From: Haliscomenobacter sp.
GTDB lineage: Bacteria; Bacteroidota; Bacteroidia; Chitinophagales; Saprospiraceae
DNA length: 35,037 bases
NCBI GenBank assembly: GCA_016707205.1
Contig: JADJHZ010000022.1
Location: 1 to 35,037, forward strand
Reading direction: 5' to 3'
The notes under the pieces are model-generated. The model saw nothing but the letters and a program-made list of their open reading frames with translations. It was not told where the DNA came from and did not search any database. The translations under genes were made by a program, and so were the position numbers. Below, in pieces: positions 5,860-13,523 of this stretch (position 1 is its first letter; every line of letters begins with the position of its first letter).

Positions 5860-6883
5860 GCTGTTCAATTGGGAATATTGGCCGACCATGGCCTTTTATT
5901 GGCCTATGTTCCTTTACGGCCCATTACTCGCATTGCGGTACCGGCATGTGTGTTTTTTTTCGGCCGCCAATCCTGGCATGTACCTTAGCGGGCTTGGCCT
6001 GGAGTCCAAGTTCGACACCCTGAAAATGATCCCGGAACGCGTCCGGCCCAAATCCGTTCTCGTTCCTCACGGTTCGCCGCTTTCCGAAATAAAGGATTGG
6101 CTTGCTGAAGCGGGAATGGGCTTTCCGATGATTGCCAAACCAGACCTCGGCTACCGGGGCTTGCTCGTCACCAGGATACCTTCGGAAGAAGACCTCGTGG
6201 CTTTTCTTCGTTCCTATCCCATCGATTTTATTCTTCAGGAATTCCTGGACTACCCCGAAGAAGTCGGCGTTTTTTATTGCCGGATGCCGGGGCAGGATCG
6301 GGGGGATATCATTTCCCTCACTCTGAAGAAATTTCTTGCCGTTACCGGAGATGGCCGCTCCACCGTCCTGGATTTAGTGAACCAAAACCCCAGAGCTCTG
6401 CTCCAGATGGACCGGCTTCAAAAAACGCATAGCCAGGTATTGCAGCGCATCCCGAACCAAGGCGAGCAAGTGCCGTTGGGGATTATCGGAAACCATTCCA
6501 AGGGGACTCTTTTTATCAATGGCACGCCTTTGGCAGACGAGCGGCTGGCCCGGGTTTTCGACGAAGTAACCAAGCCTATGGCCGGCTTTTATTACGGCCG
6601 GTTTGATATTAAATGCCAAAGCCTGGATCTGCTGAAGGAAGGAAAAGCCTTCAAGGTCATTGAGCTCAATGGCATTGGCTCCGAACCAACTCATATCTAC
6701 GACCAGACCCGAATGACCTATCCCGAAGCGTTATGGACGATCCTTCGGCATTGGACCCTGGTAGCCAAGGTGTCTTCAACGAATCACGCCGCAGGCATTC
6801 CTTATATGCCGGCAGCCCAGGTCCTCAGAGCCCTTGCCGGGTTGAAGGCCTATCACCGGAAATTGAAGCCGCATCTAAAGTGA
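5816..6883 (+). CDS. ATP-grasp domain protein (D-Ala-D-Ala ligase-like)
   Basis: A 355-residue product is predicted from a GTG start that overlaps the TANGO2 gene by 44 bases. The start is kept because the conserved entry KLFNWEYWP lies upstream of the first ATG (5888). Residues 120-128 (FPMIAKPDL) with GYRG form the ATP-grasp nucleotide cradle, ILQEFLDYPEEVGVFYCR is the adenine/lid region, and FDIKCQSLDLLKEGKAFKVIELNGIGSEPTH carries the metal-binding E-x-N near the C-terminus. Such enzymes join a carboxylate to an amine with ATP; the partner substrates are unknown here. The last residues overlap the convergent neighbour by 9 bases. Confidence 0.85.
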   Translation: MNWWNPAQRRLFWIKLFNWEYWPTMAFYWPMFLYGPLLALRYRHVCFFSAANPGMYLSGLGLESKFDTLKMIPERVRPKSVLVPHGSPLSEIKDWLAEAGMGFPMIAKPDLGYRGLLVTRIPSEEDLVAFLRSYPIDFILQEFLDYPEEVGVFYCRMPGQDRGDIISLTLKKFLAVTGDGRSTVLDLVNQNPRALLQMDRLQKTHSQVLQRIPNQGEQVPLGIIGNHSKGTLFINGTPLADERLARVFDEVTKPMAGFYYGRFDIKCQSLDLLKEGKAFKVIELNGIGSEPTHIYDQTRMTYPEALWTILRHWTLVAKVSSTNHAAGIPYMPAAQVLRALAGLKAYHRKLKPHLK

Positions 6884-7492
6884 TTTTTCCGGGGCCTGAG
6901 CGGGCGCTTTTTCGCCATATTCCTTCTCCAGCCGAAGGATAAAGGCTTCTGCCGGAACCCCGTTCAGGAAGACCTTGTCGATCAGGGCTACTCCTTTTTT
7001 TACCCGCAAGCCTACCTGAAGCGACACCTCCAGGCTGTCCAGGCGCCCTCCATGGATTGCGTTTTGAAGCGAGGAAGAAACTTCCCGAATTTTCGTCCGG
7101 TCCAGAAAATAGGTCTGGACCGTGGCAGGCATATCAAAATGGGTCCATTTGCGCTGGAGTGGGCTAAACGAGACCTTCGTGGCGATATAGTCGGTTCCGT
7201 TGACAGGGAATTTGTGGATCTTTTTAAAAAAAGCTTTTCCTTCTGGGGTTTTGGCAAGTTCGACAAAAACCTTCTGGTGAAAGCTAAACGTGTCGGTGCG
7301 GGGAAGCCGGCTATCCCAGGGAATGTACAAGCTGTTGATACCCAGCCCGGAAAGTAACTTATCGCCGGGAATATCGAAGGAATAATACGCTCCTTTGGTC
7401 AGAATTTGTTCCTGATAACGAACCATCGACCAGGGGAACCAAAGATAAAGCGCGGCCAAAGCAGCGAAGAGTAAAGGTTGAAGCGGTTTCAT
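6875..7492 (-). CDS. Membrane-anchored protein, probably GDYXXLXY family
   Basis: The ATG at 7490-7492 is chosen because it starts MKPLQPLLFAALAALYLWF, a single N-terminal hydrophobic anchor; another ATG lies 15 bases upstream. The layout after the anchor (a QEQILTKGAYYSFDI segment, then paired beta-strands including VFVELAKTPEGKAFFKKI, and a C-terminal VKKGVALIDKVFLNGVP) resembles GDYXXLXY-domain proteins that accompany DUF2157/DUF4401 membrane proteins in Bacteroidota. The signature GDYxxLxY itself is not readable (GDKLLSGLG occupies a similar place), so the assignment is tentative. It overlaps the 3' end of the ATP-grasp gene by 9 bases in convergent orientation. Confidence 0.7.
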   Translation of the reverse strand: MKPLQPLLFAALAALYLWFPWSMVRYQEQILTKGAYYSFDIPGDKLLSGLGINSLYIPWDSRLPRTDTFSFHQKVFVELAKTPEGKAFFKKIHKFPVNGTDYIATKVSFSPLQRKWTHFDMPATVQTYFLDRTKIREVSSSLQNAIHGGRLDSLEVSLQVGLRVKKGVALIDKVFLNGVPAEAFILRLEKEYGEKAPAQAPEKSL

Positions 7493-7609
7493 ATAGTTGG
7501 CGGGCATTGGTAAGCAATCCTTCCGGCTTCCCGCCGGAGAATGGGGCTGTCTCAAAAGACCGTTATTGCCAACATAAAATTAGCTGAAATTTTCCACTAT
7601 CTCCGGAGA

Positions 7610-8854
7610 TTAGTTCAGGTTTTCCAGGACGGGCGCCCCAGTTACCCGAACTTCCCCTTGGCGCCGTCCCTGCCGCTGCATTTCGATCCCTTGCCAGCGC
7701 ATGCCGCAAGCGTTGTGGAGCCGGCTGGATGCATCCAGGATCAGCACGCCGCCAGGCTCGACCAGAATTTTTCCGTTCGCCGGCAGGGATATGCGGCAAC
7801 TGATCCGGAGTTCGGCGCCGGATTTGACGACGACGCTCCCTTCGAGGTCGGCAGCCGTTTTCCAATGGGCGTTTCCTGCGACCACAATAGATTGCGCTTC
7901 GTTGAGGGCGCACCCGTTCGGAACCAGAAACTTCCTCGACTGGTGGTGCTCATTGGCCATCCGCTGACGGATTCGGGCAATCTGGCAAGGCGTCCAGGCA
8001 TTCTGAAGGGCGTTGTAGTCCATAACGTTGTTCGACGCGGCCGTATCGCAGGGCGGGGTTTCGGTCCGGTTCCAGCAGGGCTGGTTATGCTCGGGGGTGT
8101 CGGGGCAGCCGTCGGCCTGCCAGGCGTGGTTCAATCCGAACACATGGCCCACCTCGTGATTCAACACGCCCCGGTAGGCCCAGGGCGGTTGTTTGCTTTC
8201 GAAAAAGCCCGCCATTTTGATAAAGTCGTGCACCATGACCCCCACCGGCCCTTTGGGATACGTTGGGGAACGAAGGCTATCCGGGAAATGAGGGAGAATG
8301 AAGAGATTCAAAATGCTGTCGCGCCCAATCCCGTAGCGCTCCGCCATCCGGCGGTCCATCAGGTTGTTGTCCTTCCCTTTGTGGATATAGTAGCACAACG
8401 CATCGTCGTAGTGGAAATAAATGCCCCGGTCTCCCGGTTGAGCGCTGAGTACCATTTCATACCCCACTGGAAAAACGGGGATCTGGTTGCGGTGGGGCAG
8501 CCAGGAGGGATTATTTTCACGTAGGTCTTTATTAGCTGAAACCAGGAGGCCTTCTACGAAACGGTACGCCTCTTCTTCCGGGTAGTTGTGGGCGCTGTCG
8601 CTGCTGTTCATGAAATGGACGTTCACCCGAAGGCGCCGGGTCGGGTATAGCCGGAGATCGATGGAATCCGGAAGGTAATTTTCCTGGGCTGCGCATGGAT
8701 CGGCAAGCTTTCCGGGTTCGAAAGGCCGGGCATTGTTCTTCAGGGAGGCTTCCTGCTGGTCCGGAACGTAGAAAGCCGAATGCAAGGCCGGTGTGCAGGC
8801 CGTCAGGCCGGTGAGTACGACCGTATAAAGAAAAGGGTTGATCCAATCGGGCAT
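7610..8854 (-). CDS. Zinc metalloprotease lipoprotein, pappalysin (M43)-like metzincin
   Basis: A 414-residue protein from the ATG at 8852-8854. The N-terminus ends in LTGLTAC, a plausible lipobox with Cys20, so it should be lipidated and envelope-bound. HEVGHVFGLNH (233-243) is a complete metzincin zinc site (HExxHxxGxxH), and NNVMDYNAL supplies the Met-turn. Between them DGCPDTP and a Cys-rich loop, and after them AWTPCQIARIRQRM, match the pappalysin (M43) layout. The C-terminal 90 residues (AHWKTAADLEGSVVV, ISLPANGKILVEPGGVLIL) look like beta-helix strands, perhaps substrate-binding. It starts 14 bases after the large TPM gene and is the last gene of the LemA/TPM run. Confidence 0.88.
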   Translation of the reverse strand: MPDWINPFLYTVVLTGLTACTPALHSAFYVPDQQEASLKNNARPFEPGKLADPCAAQENYLPDSIDLRLYPTRRLRVNVHFMNSSDSAHNYPEEEAYRFVEGLLVSANKDLRENNPSWLPHRNQIPVFPVGYEMVLSAQPGDRGIYFHYDDALCYYIHKGKDNNLMDRRMAERYGIGRDSILNLFILPHFPDSLRSPTYPKGPVGVMVHDFIKMAGFFESKQPPWAYRGVLNHEVGHVFGLNHAWQADGCPDTPEHNQPCWNRTETPPCDTAASNNVMDYNALQNAWTPCQIARIRQRMANEHHQSRKFLVPNGCALNEAQSIVVAGNAHWKTAADLEGSVVVKSGAELRISCRISLPANGKILVEPGGVLILDASSRLHNACGMRWQGIEMQRQGRRQGEVRVTGAPVLENLN

Positions 8855-8868
8855 CTGCAAGGTGTTCT

Positions 8869-9681
8869 TTACCAGTCGCCTCCAGCGCCGCCTCCGTCGA
8901 AGCCGCCGCCCCCGAAGCCGCCGAAATCCCCCCATCCGCCGCTATCGTTGTTTCCCCATCCGCTGCCTCCGGAGCCGCTGCCGCCCCATCCTCCGCCGGG
9001 AAAGATGATCCATCCGCCGCCGCCCCGCCGTCCGCGTGGATCAGCGTCGTAATGCCCGCCGCGGTAGTATCCGCCTCCCTTGTCGTTGGTATTGCTAAGT
9101 ACAGAGAAAAGAACGATGACGCCTACGACGATCAGGAGCACCAGCAACACGCCGCCGGCGCGGTTGCCCTCTTTTCCGGCCGCTTCGTTGGTATACGTGC
9201 CAGAGCCCAGCTCGATCATCACCGTAGTGGCCTTGTCCAGGCCTCCGTAAAAATCGCCTTCCCGGAAGGCGGGCCGGATGAGGTTGTCCAATATTCGTTT
9301 GGACACGTTATCGGTCAGGTAGCCCTGAACGCCGGGTCCGGCGTGAATATACAGCTTGCGGTCTTCCAGCGCGGCGTAGATCAGGATGCCGTTGTCGTTG
9401 CCTTTGGCGCCGATGCCCCAGGCTTCGGCGAGCCGGAAGGAATATTCGAAGACGTCGTCGCCTTCCAGGCTGGATTCCAGTACAATAGTAATTTGGGTGG
9501 ACGTGGAATCGGCGTAGGCAACCAGCTTTTGTTCCAGAGCCGCCTTTTGGCCCTGATCCAGCATCCCTGCATAATCATTGACGAGGGTATTCGGACGTGG
9601 AGGAATCTCCTTGGAAAAAACCAGCGCAGGGAAGCAAAGCAAGGCAAGGAGCATGCCCCCGGCTAGGGTGCGAAGTTTCAT
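8869..9681 (-). CDS. TPM domain membrane protein with glycine-rich tail
   Basis: The ATG at 9679-9681 gives a clear signal peptide (KLRTLAGGMLLALLCFPALVFS) and 270 residues. A TPM (TLP18.3/Psb32/MOLO-1) domain follows: PRPNTLVNDYAGMLDQGQK, STQITIVLESSLEGDDVFEY, WGIGAKGNDNGILIYAALEDRK, and YLTDNVSKRILDNLIRPAFREGDFYGGL, ending near residue 155. One transmembrane helix (VLLVLLIVVGVIVLFSVL) and about 70 residues dominated by Gly with Trp/Ser follow. This is the standard architecture of the protein paired with LemA in Bacteroidota. Other TPM domains act as phosphatases or photosystem repair factors; the role here is unknown. The Gly tail is low-complexity. Confidence 0.92.
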   Translation of the reverse strand: MKLRTLAGGMLLALLCFPALVFSKEIPPRPNTLVNDYAGMLDQGQKAALEQKLVAYADSTSTQITIVLESSLEGDDVFEYSFRLAEAWGIGAKGNDNGILIYAALEDRKLYIHAGPGVQGYLTDNVSKRILDNLIRPAFREGDFYGGLDKATTVMIELGSGTYTNEAAGKEGNRAGGVLLVLLIVVGVIVLFSVLSNTNDKGGGYYRGGHYDADPRGRRGGGGWIIFPGGGWGGSGSGGSGWGNNDSGGWGDFGGFGGGGFDGGGAGGDW

Positions 9682-9770
9682 GTGTACGTTTTTTCTTATC
9701 GGCAAATTACCCCATATCCCGGCCGGAAGCGAAAAATATCGACGGAAGGGCAGGGGGGATAGCCTGAAAT

Positions 9771-10208
9771 TCAATCTTCTTCACCGAAGGAGATATCGTC
9801 GCTTAATTCGTTCGGGTTTTCTGTTTGCACGGGAAAGTACGCGTGGAGCTTCTCGCCGACCATGCGGACGGCGGCGCTGATCCCCTCGGATACCAACCCC
9901 TGACGAAAATGTTCCCGGAGCAGATCCCGGATATCCTCCCAAAAATGGGAAGGAACTACCTCGTTGATCCCCTGATCGCCCAGCACGGCAAACTGCCTGT
10001 TTTCCGGGGAGATGAAAAACAACACCCCGTTTCGCTGGCGGGTTTGGTGCATATTCAGTTTGAAAAAAACCTTTTGGGCTTCCTGTAAGACAGGGCCGGC
10101 CAGTTTTTTCTGAATATGCACCCGCACCTCGCCCGACGTTTGGGATTCCGCGTCCCGGATGGCATGGATGATCGCTTCCTCCTGTTGTTTTGAAATAAAA
10201 TGCGGCAT
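9771..10208 (-). CDS. Small TPM domain protein
   Basis: The ATG at 10206-10208 is preferred to the TTG two codons upstream, giving 145 residues. It contains the TPM core without a signal peptide or membrane helix: AIRDAESQTSGEVRVHIQKK, NGVLFFISPENRQFAVLGDQGINEVVP and FRQGLVSEGISAAVRMVGEKL. The C-terminus is acidic (ISFGEED). It is therefore cytosolic or periplasmic by another route, in contrast with its larger neighbour. It sits 102 bases after LemA and 89 before the large TPM gene, completing the common lemA-TPM-TPM gene order. Confidence 0.9.
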   Translation of the reverse strand: MPHFISKQQEEAIIHAIRDAESQTSGEVRVHIQKKLAGPVLQEAQKVFFKLNMHQTRQRNGVLFFISPENRQFAVLGDQGINEVVPSHFWEDIRDLLREHFRQGLVSEGISAAVRMVGEKLHAYFPVQTENPNELSDDISFGEED

Positions 10209-10310
10209 GATCAATGGTTAAGCAGGGGCAGCCCGGAGCAACAAGGGAGCAGTGCAAACGGCGTTCTCCATGATGCGCAAAATGAAGCGGCAGCCAATAC
10301 CCTGCAGGGA

Positions 10311-10901
10311 CTATTCAAAATCGACGGTAGGCGCGTTCTGCGCGGATTCGCTGGCCTGGAACTGAGCTTGTTGCTTGAATCCGAACATGCCGGCAAACAC
10401 ACTGCCAGGGAAACGGCGAACTTTCTTGTTGTATCGGGTTACCACGTCGTTGTAGCGGTCGCGTGCCACTTTGATCCGGTTTTCGGTACCTTCCAGTTGC
10501 GTTTGCAGCTCGATAAAAGCGGCGCTGGCCTTTAGCTCCGGGTAATTCTCGGAAATCATGAGCAACCTGCCCAAAGATTGGGAAATGCCGGATTGCGCCT
10601 GCTCAAACGCTTGCAACTGCTCCGGGGTCACGTTCTTGGGGTCAATCGTGATGCTGGTTGCTTTGGACCTGGCTTCGACGATGGACGTCAGCGTTTTTTG
10701 CTCGAAGTTGGCAACTCCTTTTACGGTGTTGACGAGATTGGGGATCAGGTCTGCCCGGCGCTGGTAGGCTGTTTGAACCTTGCTCCACTCGTTTTCCACT
10801 TCTTCGTCCAGGTCGACGAACGCGTTGTAGTTATTGCATCCGGTACTCAGGACGATTAAACCAAGAATGATCAGCACGACCGAAATGGTTAAAGACCTCA
10901 T
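10311..10901 (-). CDS. lemA: LemA family membrane protein
   Basis: A 196-residue protein with an N-terminal hydrophobic segment ending LIVLSTGCNNYN, which can be read as a membrane anchor or as a lipobox (Cys22). The LemA core is unmistakable: EEVENEWSKVQTAYQRRADLIPNLVNTVKG, then coiled-coil helices, LMISENYPELKASAAFIELQ, and ARDRYNDVVTRYNKKVRRFPGSVFAGMFGF. LemA proteins form antiparallel helical bundles with a short extracytoplasmic N-terminus; the function is unclear, although several are linked to envelope stress. It begins 59 bases downstream of meaB and leads the TPM genes. Confidence 0.95.
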   Translation of the reverse strand: MRSLTISVVLIILGLIVLSTGCNNYNAFVDLDEEVENEWSKVQTAYQRRADLIPNLVNTVKGVANFEQKTLTSIVEARSKATSITIDPKNVTPEQLQAFEQAQSGISQSLGRLLMISENYPELKASAAFIELQTQLEGTENRIKVARDRYNDVVTRYNKKVRRFPGSVFAGMFGFKQQAQFQASESAQNAPTVDFE

Positions 10902-10960
10902 GTTGATGATTGTGTTTTATTATTGAACAATGAAATCACGAACGGGTTCGCTTCTCTTTT

Positions 10961-12160
10961 TTAAAACCAACCGCGATCCAAAAATAGGGGGCAAATGCAG
11001 ATTAACCCTATTTTTTTCCTCAAAGAACCCTTTTTATCGGCGAAAGTCGGAAGTCCCGGAGCAATCAGCTTTTTCCTCTCCAGAAAACGGGCCATCAGGT
11101 TTTCGGCAGCCTGGAAAGGACTAAGCGTCCCTTTGACGACGGCTTCTTCCAGCTCGGGCAACCAGGATTTGATTCCGGGATGGTCGTAGAAAAGCGCTTT
11201 GAGTTGCTCCAGGACGGTTTCGTGCATCCAGTACCGGGCCTGATGCTGGCGTTTGGCGGCAAACGAGCCATTTTGTTCGGTAAGCCCCTTATGTTCCAGG
11301 ATTTTTTCCCAGATTTGAGCAATCCCCTCGCCGGCCATAGCGGAGCAAAGCTGCACGACGGGGGCCCATCCGTTTTCTTTGGGAGGAAACAGATGGAGCG
11401 CATTGCGGTATTCGGCCTGGGCCTGCTTTGCCCGGAGCAGGTTTTCTCCGTCGGATTTGTTGACGGCCAGCAGGTCGGCCATTTCCACAACGCCCCGCTT
11501 GATGCCCTGAAGTTCGTCGCCTGCTCCCGGGAGCAACAGCAACAGGAAGAAGTCCACCATAGAATGCACCGCAATCTCCGCTTGTCCTACTCCTACTGTT
11601 TCCACCAGGATGACGTCAAATCCGGCCGCTTCGCAAAGAATGATGGTTTCGCGGGTTTTTCGGGCTACGCCGCCCGAAGAATGGCCTGAAGGAGAAGGGC
11701 GGATAAACGCAGCAGGCAGGGAAGCGAGTTCGATCATCCGGGTCTTATCCCCCAGGATGCTGCCCTTGGTCAATTGGCTGGAGGGGTCGATGGCCAGAAC
11801 GGCCACGCTCAGGCTTTGTTGGATCAGCATTTTGCCAAAAGCTTCGATAAAGGTGCTTTTCCCTACCCCGGGAACTCCGGTGATCCCGATGCGGATTGAG
11901 TTGCCGCTATGCGGCAAACAGCGCTCGATGATCTCCTGAGCTTGCTCCTGATGCCTGGCATGTCTGCTTTCGATCAGGGTGATCGCCTGGCTGAGCAGCA
12001 CCCGGTCGCCCCGAAGGACGCCTTCAGAAAGGGCTTCTACTCCCGGACGGGCCTGGCGATGCAGATGTTTGCCCAGTTCCGGGTTCAACGGATTGGAGGG
12101 GGTGGTTCCTTCCTTCACCTGTAGTGCGGATTCGCGATGCCCTTTTTTTGAATGCTTCAT
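10961..12160 (-). CDS. meaB: Methylmalonyl-CoA mutase-associated GTPase MeaB
   Basis: The P-loop GVPGVGKST is at residues 95-103, DPSSQLTKGSILGDKTRM follows, ETVGVGQAE (187-195) is switch-like, and NKSD (234-237) is the guanine-specificity motif. LLPGAGDELQGIKRGVVEMAD is also diagnostic. MeaB is the G-protein chaperone that protects and reloads B12-dependent methylmalonyl-CoA mutase; no mutase gene is in the window. At 399 residues it is longer than most MeaB: an N-terminal 25-residue polar extension and a C-terminal tail after PGLPTFADKK (including a hydrophobic GLICICPLFL) are unusual. It starts 12 bases downstream of the hydratase gene, so it belongs to an acyl-CoA transcript. Confidence 0.93.
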   Translation of the reverse strand: MKHSKKGHRESALQVKEGTTPSNPLNPELGKHLHRQARPGVEALSEGVLRGDRVLLSQAITLIESRHARHQEQAQEIIERCLPHSGNSIRIGITGVPGVGKSTFIEAFGKMLIQQSLSVAVLAIDPSSQLTKGSILGDKTRMIELASLPAAFIRPSPSGHSSGGVARKTRETIILCEAAGFDVILVETVGVGQAEIAVHSMVDFFLLLLLPGAGDELQGIKRGVVEMADLLAVNKSDGENLLRAKQAQAEYRNALHLFPPKENGWAPVVQLCSAMAGEGIAQIWEKILEHKGLTEQNGSFAAKRQHQARYWMHETVLEQLKALFYDHPGIKSWLPELEEAVVKGTLSPFQAAENLMARFLERKKLIAPGLPTFADKKGSLRKKIGLICICPLFLDRGWF

Positions 12161-12172
12161 CTTTCGGCAATC

Positions 12173-12949
12173 CTATTCCCCTTTGAACACAGGAGGACGT
12201 TTTTCGAGAAATGCCTGTACGCCCTCCTGGTAGTCGGCGGTCTGGCCTGCTTCGGTTTGGAGGGTTTCTTCCAGGGCCAGTTGCTGGTCCAGGGTGTTCT
12301 CCATGCTCTGATTAAAAGCCTGTTTGGCGAGCCAAAGCCCCTTGGTGGGCATAGCGGCCAGTTTTTGAGCTATAGCCAGGGACTTGGTGGCGAATTCGTC
12401 GTCTGGAAAAGCCTGATAGATCATTCCCATGGCCACAGCGTCCAACGCGGAGACTTTATCCCCCAGCATGGCCAGGGCGCTGGCTCGCTGAAAGCCGATC
12501 AGGCGCGGCAGGAAAAAGGTTCCCCCGCTGTCGGGAATGAGCCCGATCTTACTGAATGCCTGGATAAACGAGGCGGATTGAGCGGCTACGACCAGGTCGC
12601 AGGCCAGGGCAATGTTGGCGCCCGCGCCGGCGGCAACCCCGTTGACAGCGGCGACGATGGGTTTCCTCAGGTCCCGGATGCGCCGGATGATTGGGTTGTA
12701 GTGTTCTCCGAGGATAGAGGTTAATCCAATAGGTTGCGGCCCCGTAACTTCGTTGAGGTCTTGCCCGGCAGAGAACGCTTTCCCGGCGCCGGTAAGGTAA
12801 ACCGCCCGAATGGCAGGATCGTCCTGGCAGGTATCCAGATGCTGTTGCAGCAGCAAAGCCATCTCCCGGTTGAAACTATTATAAACGGAAGGCCGGTTGA
12901 GGGTGAGCAGGGCGACTGCCCCTTCTTTTGAAAAGAGGACGGAGTCCAT
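12173..12949 (-). CDS. paaG: Enoyl-CoA hydratase/isomerase, PaaG-like
   Basis: This 258-residue crotonase-fold protein has the CoA-binding FSAGQDLNEV (59-68), the oxyanion-hole segment GVAAGAGANIALACD (104-118), and IPDSGGTFFLPRLIG, whose Asp140 is in the position of the acidic residue of PaaG-type isomerases rather than the Glu of typical hydratases. The C-terminal SMENTLDQQLALEETLQTEA and FLEKRPPVFKG match phenylacetate-pathway PaaG (epoxyphenylacetyl-CoA isomerase). PaaD lies 3 bases upstream, which strengthens the phenylacetate link. A related fatty-acid role remains possible because paaA, B, C and E are not seen here. Confidence 0.85.
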   Translation of the reverse strand: MDSVLFSKEGAVALLTLNRPSVYNSFNREMALLLQQHLDTCQDDPAIRAVYLTGAGKAFSAGQDLNEVTGPQPIGLTSILGEHYNPIIRRIRDLRKPIVAAVNGVAAGAGANIALACDLVVAAQSASFIQAFSKIGLIPDSGGTFFLPRLIGFQRASALAMLGDKVSALDAVAMGMIYQAFPDDEFATKSLAIAQKLAAMPTKGLWLAKQAFNQSMENTLDQQLALEETLQTEAGQTADYQEGVQAFLEKRPPVFKGE

Positions 12950-12952
12950 AAT

Positions 12953-13471
12953 TTAATGGCATTTAAAGTAATCAAAAGGTTCCCTGCAATCGAGGCATCG
13001 ATAAAGGGCTTTGCATGCGGTGGAGCCAAATTGGCTGATCATTTCCGTATGCTGGCTTCCGCACTGGGGGCAGGGAATAAGCCGTGATTCCTGAAACAGG
13101 GCGCTTTTATCGGCTGAACTGGTTTGAGGCGGAGCGATCCCGAATTCCAGAAGTTTTTGCCTGCCCTGTTCCGTGATCCAGTCGGTTGTCCAGGCTGGCG
13201 TTAAGACCGTGGAGATCCTTACGGGTTCGATACCTCGATCCTGTAAAACCGCCCGGATATGCACTTCAATGGCGTTCATCGCCGGACAGCCCGAATAGGT
13301 GGGCGTAATAACTACCTCCACGGCGCCATCTTCGCGGATAACAACGTCGCGGAGAATGCCGAGATCCTGGATGGTTAGTACAGGTATTTCCGGATCGCAG
13401 ACGTCTTCGAGGATACGGAGAATGGCTTGTTTACTTGGCGCAGAAGTTTTTTCCATCGGCTGAATATCCAT
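12953..13471 (-). CDS. paaD: Phenylacetyl-CoA epoxygenase subunit PaaD
   Basis: The N-terminal half is a DUF59/MIP18 domain (ILEDVCDPEIPVLTIQDLG, then TPTYSGCPAMNAIE with the conserved Cys). The C-terminal half is the PaaD zinc-ribbon-like tail: CPQC, SQFGSTACKALYRC, then LDC and PFDYFKCH. That tail separates PaaD from plain SufT/MIP18 proteins. PaaD is needed for maturation of the iron-sulphur reductase PaaE of the PaaABCE ring-epoxidation complex. The ATG at 13469-13471 gives 172 residues; a second ATG at 13454-13456 gives 167, closer to the usual start. Only three bases separate it from the PaaG-like gene. Confidence 0.93.
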   Translation of the reverse strand: MDIQPMEKTSAPSKQAILRILEDVCDPEIPVLTIQDLGILRDVVIREDGAVEVVITPTYSGCPAMNAIEVHIRAVLQDRGIEPVRISTVLTPAWTTDWITEQGRQKLLEFGIAPPQTSSADKSALFQESRLIPCPQCGSQHTEMISQFGSTACKALYRCLDCREPFDYFKCH

Positions 13472-13523
13472 TTTGCCGGCAAAGGGTCCTTGCGCCACTT
13501 TTTTGGGCAGCAACGGGCGGGTT

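Noticed and set aside
7536..7560. Possible insertion-sequence end (GGGGCTGTCTCAAAAG)
   Set aside because: The motif resembles sequences at some mobile element ends, but there is no matching inverted copy, target duplication or transposase.
7599..7610. 12-bp palindrome ATCTCCGGAGAT at the end of the metzincin gene
   Set aside because: It is perfect but short, has no loop or T-run, and no similar site occurs near other genes; it could be chance.
7541..8524. Rightward frame of 327 residues
   Set aside because: It is the complement of the metzincin gene, whose HExxHxxGxxH site and signal peptide are convincing; high GC keeps the shadow frame open.
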